This document shows, piece after piece, positions 57,847 to 64,000 of a stretch of DNA of 64,000 nt. Numbering within the stretch: position 1 is the first letter of the stretch; each line of letters begins with the position of its first letter. This DNA is from Leptasterias polaris (Eukaryota; Echinodermata; Asteroidea; Forcipulatida; Asteriidae): contig JAZGTN010000015.1 of assembly GCA_037783415.1 (NCBI GenBank), positions 6,955,001 through 7,019,000 of the forward strand. Direction: 5' to 3'. A program made the translations under genes and the position numbers. The notes under the pieces were generated by a model that worked only from the letters and a program-made list of their open reading frames with translations, was not told the DNA's origin and ran no database searches.

Positions 57847-58440
57847 ATGTCTTCGGAGCCAAACCTTTTTGACTTACTTAGTATCCCTTCGGACAGCGAG
57901 ACTTTAATGTCGCAGCTTGACCCAGGATCGGGCTCCGTTGCTGGCAGCAATCTGTCGGCAACTCGTGGTTCTTCGGTAAAACCAAAGCCAAAAAGAACCA
58001 CAAAAACAACCAATGTTGTTCACCGAGAAGAAATCTCGGATATGCAAGATAAGATGGCAACAATCGCCGAGGCCATGCAGACACTACAATCTACAGTGAT
58101 GTTTGCCATTGATGCTAGACCAACGAAACGTCAGAAAACTACCGAGAGTACAGTCTCGTCAAGTGACGAGTCCATCAACACGGCCACGGCAATCGACCAG
58201 CTTCTTCAGCCAGAGGGGGAGAAGAAAACCGAAGCAAGTGCCTCGGCAGGAGTCCTCGACGCCATTGAACAGCTCTACTCCAATGACGACTCTGGTGAGA
58301 AAGTCGACGATCAGCTAGCAACGGTAATGAGCAAAGTGCTCCGTCACAAGCCATCAGACGACAAAATGTCAGAAAAGCTAAATAGCCTCAAAAGACCATC
58401 TAACATTCAGGAACTCGAATGTACTCGAGTTAACCCTGCG
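57847..58440 (+). pseudogene. DIRS-like gag, N-terminal part
   Basis: The frame starts MSSEPNLFDLLSIPSDSETL and runs through a Thr/Ser/Lys-rich region to KLNSLKRPSNIQELECTRVN, the conserved RP..C..L...RVNP block of DIRS gag proteins. The frame is lost just after it. Confidence 0.65.
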
Positions 58441-58940
58441 AGAAGCGAATTTTTTGTGATTTGCCTCGTGGAACGGATGTGCTCACGCGGTAGGCATATT
58501 ATGTAATTAGTGAAATTGACACATGAAACAGCCACAAGGTAAAAAAGAAACAGTAGCCAGGTCACCTATATATACCCTGAGGGTATTTCTGGGTCAGGAT
58601 TGTAAACAAACAGCTCTGGTTTCCATTCACAGACAGATGACAAAGAGCATGTGTTCATACTATGGCGGCAATTTTTGTACACAAGGGAATTGCTGCCTTG
58701 GCGCAGACCCACTTTGTGACAGCTGGCCTACCCGGTGAACGACCTCGAGGGCAAAATCGGTTCAGCCACTTTGTTAAGGGGTGTTCAGGGTTGGATGAAA
58801 ATTAAGTTCAGCGAAAAAAAAAAAAAAAAGTGTTTTAATTAACAAAATTAGAAAAATTGTTTTACGGCTTGAGACCAGCCGCTTGAACCAGGGTTTTCCC
58901 TGAGATCTGGAGTACTTTGCCACCAAAGACCAGATCAACT
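58441..58940 (+). other. Degenerate middle of the gag region
   Basis: No clear frame is present. An A-run at 58816-58831 and GC-poor flanks suggest an insertion or decay between the two gag parts. Confidence 0.35.
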
Positions 58941-59434
58941 GATATAAAACTACAAAAGGTAGACAGGCCCTGCTAAAAAGCATTGTGCCACTTATTTCGG
59001 GTATGCAGTCTCTAATGGGAAATACCAGCGTTGACCCAAAAGCTCTTATCACAAAACGGTGTGACTCTATGGCCATAATTGGTTATGCAAGATACGAACT
59101 TAACCTGCGTCGTCGAGAATGCATCAAGCCTGACCTCAACCAGCAATTTGCTAATCTTTGTTCTACACAAACACCCGTAACTGGGCTATTGTTTGGAGAC
59201 AACCTTTCGCAGCAGTGCAAAGACATTCAGGAGACAAATAAGCTGGGCAAAAAATTTGGCAAGCATGCAGGTTCTTTCTCAAACTCTAAACAGGGTCATG
59301 GAAAACCGCATTACAGACGAGATCGCAAGCAAACTCGTCCATCTGGTCAGACGGGTTATTTAAACTACTCGCGCCAAAAGAATTGGCAGAGGAAAAAACC
59401 GTCAGAAGGACGACGGCCAACTGTGACCAAGTAA
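58941..59434 (+). pseudogene. DIRS-like gag, C-terminal part
   Basis: It reads LKSIVPLISGMQSLMG, then GYARYELNLRRRECIKPDLN, TPVTGLLFGDNLSQQCKDIQ and a basic, Arg/Lys-rich end with TAA at 59432. A one-base frameshift lies near 58963. Confidence 0.65.
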
Positions 59435-60287
59435 AGAACATAAACATATCGGTGAGTAAACACAAATGTGTCTTAACTGATCAAAATTCTACGGCAGGAA
59501 TTTTTCAGGCAGGTAGACTGGCACACTTTGTCGCTAAATGGCGCAAAATCACATCTGATGCTTGGGTGCTACACTACCATATTGAATTTGCCAAATGGCC
59601 TTTTCAAACTTGCATTCCTAAAGCAATACGCTTTTCTATTCAGGAATCTGCCATTATAACCCAAGAGGTTGAGGAAATGCTCCAAAAGTGAGCTATTGTT
59701 GAGACATCCCACACAGATGGGGAATTTCTGTCAAACATTTTCCTAAGACCAAAGAAAGACGGGTCTTTCCGCCCCATTATAAATTTACGGGGTTTAAATG
59801 CGTTTGTTGCTTATCACCATTTCAAAATGGGGACCATTCGCAACGCCATTCAGTTAATAAGACCAAACGATTACATGGCCTCTATCGATTTGAAAGACGC
59901 ATATTTCACAATTCCAGTCGCCAAAGAGCATAGAAAATGTCTGCGTTTTATTTGGCAAGACATAGTGTATGAGTTTACCTGCTTGCCCTTTGGCTTAGCG
60001 TGTGCCCCTCGGGTTTTCACCAAAGTTATGAAACCTATGATAGCTTCACTGAGGCAAATGGGCTACGGCAGGAATTTTTCAGGCAGGTAGACTGGCACAC
60101 TTTGTCGCTAAATGGCGCAAAATGGTGCGATTACATTGATGACACGTTACTTATTGGACGAACAGCCCAAGAATGCACTGACAATGTTCAGGCCAGAACA
60201 ACTCTTATTCAAGACCTAGGGTTCATGATAAATGCAAAAAAATAAATCATGACGCCTACACAGGAAATTGTTTTTCTTGGGTTTAAC
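59435..60287 (+). pseudogene. DIRS-like reverse transcriptase, broken
   Basis: Blocks: AGRLAHFVAKWRKITSDAWV, FLRPKKDGSFRPIINLRGLN, DYMASIDLKDAYFTIPVAKE, LPFGLACAPRVFTKVMKP, and the catalytic YIDDTLLIG. Breaks: TGA at about 59689-59691, a 61-bp transposed segment (60063-60123) just before YIDD, and TAA at about 60243. RT copies the element RNA into DNA; this copy cannot. Confidence 0.8.
60063..60123 (+). repeat. 61-bp transposed duplicate of 59489-59549 inside the RT
   Basis: CTACGGCAGGAATTTTTCAG...GGCGCAAAAT is identical at 59489-59549 and 60063-60123. The second copy interrupts the RT between LRQMGY and the YIDD motif. Confidence 0.9.
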
Positions 60288-60689
60288 TTAAAGATCTACT
60301 TCAACGATAATTGAGAAATAAAACAGATTTCTGAATCTCATACGTAATGTTATTAAGTATTCTGAATTTGTAGATTGGATTGTTTTACACCAATATTTTT
60401 TTCGTAATTTTAACCGAAAAAATGAAACCTTTCTTGGGGTTTTTAAAAACTCGCGCGCTTCCATGGCTCCCTCCATAGGCACTGTGCTTGTCCAATACTA
60501 AAGCACTTGCATTTACGCGCACCACAAACCCACTATAGGATACGTGCGTGAACCAGCGAATGATGACGTATTTGTTGGGACGGGAAACCAGGAAGTAGCG
60601 AGGTGTCGTGTGTTTACACGGTAACTATGCATGATGATCTCATTATTCGAAGACATTAACCAAGTTAAGACGAGATAATTTACCGTCCT

Positions 60690-60810
60690 GAACTCATGTG
60701 CTGTCGGTGGATGTACTCGGAACACAAATAAGAATCCAGATGTGAGTTTTTTTACCGATTTCCAAGAGATCCTGTCCAGAGAAGGGGGGTTTCGTGACCA
60801 ACACACGGAA
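60690..60810 (+). pseudogene. THAP-domain relic inside the TTAA element
   Basis: The plus strand reads NSCAVGGCTRNTNKNPDVSF and, in the next frame, FYRFPRDPVQRRG. This is the start of a C2CH THAP finger with a frameshift between the halves. The later Cys and His are not visible. Confidence 0.6.
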
Positions 60811-61057
60811 GGACTTTTGAGTGACACCGATTCAATTTTGACATGAAAACGTTACAGCAACCATATTGGACAACAGCAACCATTTCGTGATAAAAAGAAA
60901 TCGACGTTCTGCTGTTATTTCCATCCATTAGCGGCCTCATTCTTTGCAAATATGCCGCATGAAATAAGTACTTCATGACGATAAACAGTGGGCCTGGGGG
61001 AGAGTAAACAACAGTAAACATTGCATTGTTTGTTGTTCAAAAACCTGTGGGACTCAC

Positions 61058-61320
61058 CATTCAGTGTTATTTAGTCGCTCAGCTTCGCCTCCAGCATCAG
61101 GATTCTCACGTTCGCGATCCTCGGCGGCCAGTGGCTCAAACGGAATTCGCTCAAACCAATATGGTTCGGCAACTCCCCAAGCTTCACCAACGCCCTCTTC
61201 GTCTTCGGAGGAGCTCCCTCAACCGTCAGAGCTATCCTCACTATCAATACTATCATATGTATTTGCTAATTCTTCTTTGTCCACACTATGTTCCTCCCAC
61301 GATCCGCTAGTGTCTGACAT
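61058..61320 (-). pseudogene. First exon of a P2X7-like zinc-domain protein, with a stop
   Basis: From ATG 61320-61318: MSDTSGSWEEHSVDKEE, an acidic Ser-rich stretch with TGA at 61221-61219, then EPYWFERIPFEPL and ERLNNTEW at a donor (GTGAGT, 61057). Acidic N-termini followed by PYxFEP and RLxNTEWC are typical of invertebrate proteins with the P2X7 C-terminal-like zinc domain. Here only the first exon is seen. It runs towards the THAP relic, so the two are convergent. Confidence 0.5.
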
Positions 61321-61629
61321 TTTTTATTTTCGTTACCGTGAAAATAGCTATAGACGCGTACAATAAACACACTCTGCTGCGCGGGGGGTAAACAAGCCGT
61401 TTCCACTCATGTACGTCATCAAAGTCTATGGTATATTTTCATCACGTGACACGCTGTTTCCAAAAACTCGCTATGAGGAGCTGCTGAACGCTGGTCAAAA
61501 TGACCTTTTTTTTAAATTACGCAACCACCGCTAAAGATTTTCTTTGAAATATACGTAATCATGAAACACAAATTGATTGGATTTCGGTAAAGTTTAAATT
61601 ATCTTAGTGCCGTTGAAGTAGATCTTTAA

Positions 61630-62640
61630 ACTCTGTAACAATGACTATCTCAATACCTTCAACCAAAGTTGAAAATACTGTTCGGATAATCCAGAAACTT
61701 ATTGAGATGAAATCACCGAAAATTCGGGATGTTGCTAGTGTGGTTGGTCTTTTGGTATCATGTGAACTAGCAGTACCATATGGCCCATTGTACAGACATA
61801 CAATAGAAAATGAGAAAAACAAATGCTAGCTGAAAATTGTGATAATTTTGAGGCCAAGATGGCTTTGTCTGAGCAAGCTATATGTGACTTACGTTGCAAC
61901 GCGTTGGTGGTTAAAAACCTTACCGACATCGACAGCACCAATGCACAGGCACTTGCCTGATTACGTCATGGAAACTGATGCCTCAATGGAGGGCTGGGGT
62001 GCTCACTGTAATGGCCGCACTACAGGGGGACAGTGGTCCTGCCAAGAAGCCATGCATCACATTAATTATCTTGAGCTAAAATCTTGTTTTCTTGCTCTGC
62101 AATCATTTTTTACAGACTATAATGACATTGAAATCCATCTGAAATCGGACAATACCACAGCAGTAGCCTATCTTAAACATGTTGGTGGCCCAAAATCAGA
62201 GTCGCTGAACTCCCTAACTAGGGAAATTTTGTCATGGTGCATACACCGTAACATTTGGTTAAGGGTTTCCCACCTCCCAGGGTCGGAAAACGTCGCAGCC
62301 GATTATGCATCTCGACATTTCAGAGATGATTTGGAATGGAAACTGGACCCTTGTGTTTTTCAAGGAATAACCGAAATTTTTGTCATGCCGGATGTTGATT
62401 TATTCGCATCTAGGCTTAACTACCAAGTGAATTCATATATATCTTGGCGGGCAGACCCGTGCTCTGCACACATAGATGCATTTACACTAGACTGGTCTGG
62501 TTTTACATGCTTCTACGCATTCCCGCCGTTTTGCCTTATTGAAAGGGTACTAACAAAAATCGAGCACGATGGTGCGAAAGGTATTCTTGTCGCACCTTTA
62601 TGGCACACCCAATCTTGGTTTCCGAAAATGCTTAAACTGC
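61630..62640 (+). pseudogene. DIRS-like RT thumb and RNase H, broken
   Basis: 61641-61829 reads SIPSTKVENTVRIIQKLIEM, then VGLLVSCELAVPYGPLYRHT and stops at about 61827. After a frame change, 61930-62640 reads METDASMEGWGAHCNGRTTG, HINYLELKSCFLALQSFF, LKSDNTTAVAYLKHVGG, LPGSENVAADYASR, DVDLFASRLNYQVN and FPPFCLIERVLTKIEHDGAK. These are the RNase H and following blocks of DIRS elements, with TDAS, E, DNTT and AD as the catalytic positions. Confidence 0.8.
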
Positions 62641-62651
62641 TCAGTGTTGTA

Positions 62652-62772
62652 GGTCTCGAGACCTGGTCTCGGTCTCGAGACCGTCTCGAGACCTTTTTTT
62701 GGTGTCTCGGTCTCGGTCTCGGTCTCGGACTGCAAAAGTCTCGGTCTCGGAAGGGCTGGTCTCCCCCCCCCC
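62652..62772. repeat. GGTCTC/GAGACC simple repeat with C-run
   Basis: Repeated GGTCTCG and GAGACC words form small palindromes (GGTCTCGAGACC), then a C-run at 62763-62775. It truncates the retroelement. Confidence 0.85.
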
Positions 62773-62789
62773 CCCGTGCAAGGGTTTAA

Positions 62790-64000
62790 AGGCAGCCGTG
62801 TGGCCCTGCAGTCGCCACTTTGAGGCACTAGTGAGTACGGGCTTTTTGGGTCTAAGGGAAGATTTACACCTGTCGCAGTTTGATTATGGTTTCCCATGGA
62901 TAATAATTTGTGATTTTAATCAAACAAACCATAACTAGTTGGCCGAAGGTTAAATTGAAGTGCTTTTACATTGCAACGTGTAATAAAATGCTTAAATACG
63001 TTGTAACTCAATGAATTTGTAAATAAATATTATATGAAAAACTACATACCCGTGCATGCGTTTTATTATACTGTTTTGCCGTTTGTTTGTGTAAACGTCC
63101 GTTGGTTTGATTTGTTTTCAACAGTGTGGGCTACAAGTATGAATAACAAATTTAGAATGTTTTAGGGAATTTAGTTATTCTGTTCCAGCATTAAACAAAC
63201 CGTCTTCTTCCGCCTGGTTGTGTTATAAACTCACGCCATGCCAACAACGCAACCTTGTGCGCACGTTTTCTAAGCGGGATATACACAGAAAGCCAGGGGT
63301 TCGTTGAACGGCTCGAGGTATTTTAGCTGTTAGAGTATCATAGCAAACTTGTTGATGGACGAAAGCGATTACAAATTGGGCCATATAGTTGTGGTCAGGC
63401 GTCATATGTTACCATAGCAACCGTTTGTTTTGCTTTAAGACAAACGTTTAGAGTGTTTTCGGAAGTCTTTGTCCACAACATTTCTACTATCCCCGTCCCC
63501 CCACCCCAATATTAAAATAAAATAACTTATGATAGTGATGTGTCACGTGATAGTGTTAAATGTATTAAAATGGCCGCCATATATCCGGCGGCCATCATCA
63601 ACTTTCGATTTTGTCTTATCAGCACCCCCCCCCCCCCCGTTCCGTATATCCAAAACAGCCATGTTTTTGTTTTTATTAATGTTAAATAGCTTGCATTCTG
63701 CAACACACAAAGCGTTAATTTTACACAATCTTGTTGGTAAGTGTCACTTAATTTCACTAGCCCAGCTCACATAAACTTGCCCCACTTTGCTTTCGCATTA
63801 AATATCTGGGCCTTCCAGAACGCGGACGCAAACGAAAACCAAGCGGAAAATATTACTTCACAACTGTCTGCAAAGCAGAAATGAGCAGGGTACCAGTCAC
63901 AAATTGTACGTGTGACGTGATAGTTTGGCTGTAACCTTATTCTGGTGAGCATAATTTTGTGTGCTAAGCTATTTTTCATGCTTTAAGCAGCTATACGAAA
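62790..64000. other. Intergenic, nothing firm
   Basis: Short hairpin TGGCCGCC/GGCGGCCA at 63571-63594 and C-runs at 63496-63505 and 63625-63638. No supported gene. Confidence 0.4.

Larger units (their letters stand above)
60292..61625. mobile_element. TTAA-flanked DNA transposon relic (Kolobok/piggyBac type)
   Basis: The inverted ends AGATCTACTTCAACG / CGTTGAAGTAGATCT are flanked by TTAA at 60288-60291 and 61626-61629. Removing the insert leaves one TTAA and rejoins the DIRS-like frame. TTAA duplications occur in piggyBac and Kolobok elements. The THAP relic inside favours Kolobok, but the terminal bases are not typical of either, so the superfamily is tentative. Confidence 0.75.
57847..62645 (+). 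mobile_element. Decayed DIRS-like (tyrosine-recombinase) retrotransposon
   Basis: The order gag-like protein, reverse transcriptase, RNase H, and the sequence blocks in each, match DIRS-type elements rather than LTR or LINE elements. The copy carries frameshifts, stops, a 61-bp internal transposed segment and a 1334-bp insertion. It is cut at about 62645 by a GGTCTC repeat, so the tyrosine recombinase is missing. It cannot be autonomous. Confidence 0.8.

Noticed and set aside
61839..62789. One 316-codon gene
   Set aside because: Only the part to about 62640 is RNase H-like. The last 50 codons are translation of the GGTCTC repeat, and the first 30 are out of frame with the element.

Overview
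The window is eukaryotic. Genes are split by GT-AG introns of about 0.3 to 4 kb, the base composition is AT-rich, and interspersed repeats are dense. Repeat families that I associate with echinoderms (an element with the internal word ACTTGGTAAAGAGCA, a MITE ending TGAAATTGGGCC, and tRNA-derived SINEs), together with fucolectin-like and LDLR-A proteins, suggest an echinoderm such as a sea star or sea cucumber. This assignment comes from memory and no search was run. No CRISPR array, operon or replication origin was seen.

Layout: (1) 527-3607, plus strand: the last four recognisable exons of a CYP3-like cytochrome P450. An in-frame stop lies just before the heme motif, and a decayed LINE sits in the last intron. 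(2) 3.6-10 kb: intergenic, with MITEs, a tRNA-derived SINE, a THAP relic and an 82-bp minisatellite. (3) 10081-20352, minus strand: an intact 11-exon gene that I assembled by hand. It encodes a secreted protein of about 597 residues with three fucolectin (FTP) domains, each on a three-exon cassette, and a Lys/Thr-rich tail. (4) 20-40 kb: transposon-rich. It holds a Mutator-like element with 141-bp identical terminal repeats and a 9-bp target duplication, a three-part SINE insertion, a foldback element with a nested MITE, several satellites, and a fragment of an unidentified basic protein gene. (5) 40778-53760, plus strand: an intact 11-exon gene for a protein of about 547 residues. It has a signal anchor, a furin-type site, seven LDLR class A repeats, a short coiled coil and a basic C-terminus. 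One LDLR-A exon was duplicated together with its flanking introns. (6) 54-64 kb: stem-loop-headed repeats, then a decayed DIRS-like retrotransposon (gag, RT, RNase H) interrupted by an element flanked by TTAA.

The two intact genes are unrelated in sequence. Both encode extracellular recognition-type proteins built from repeated modules on phase-compatible exons. Exon boundaries were chosen by reading consensus splice sites and checking that phases join. They have no transcript support.
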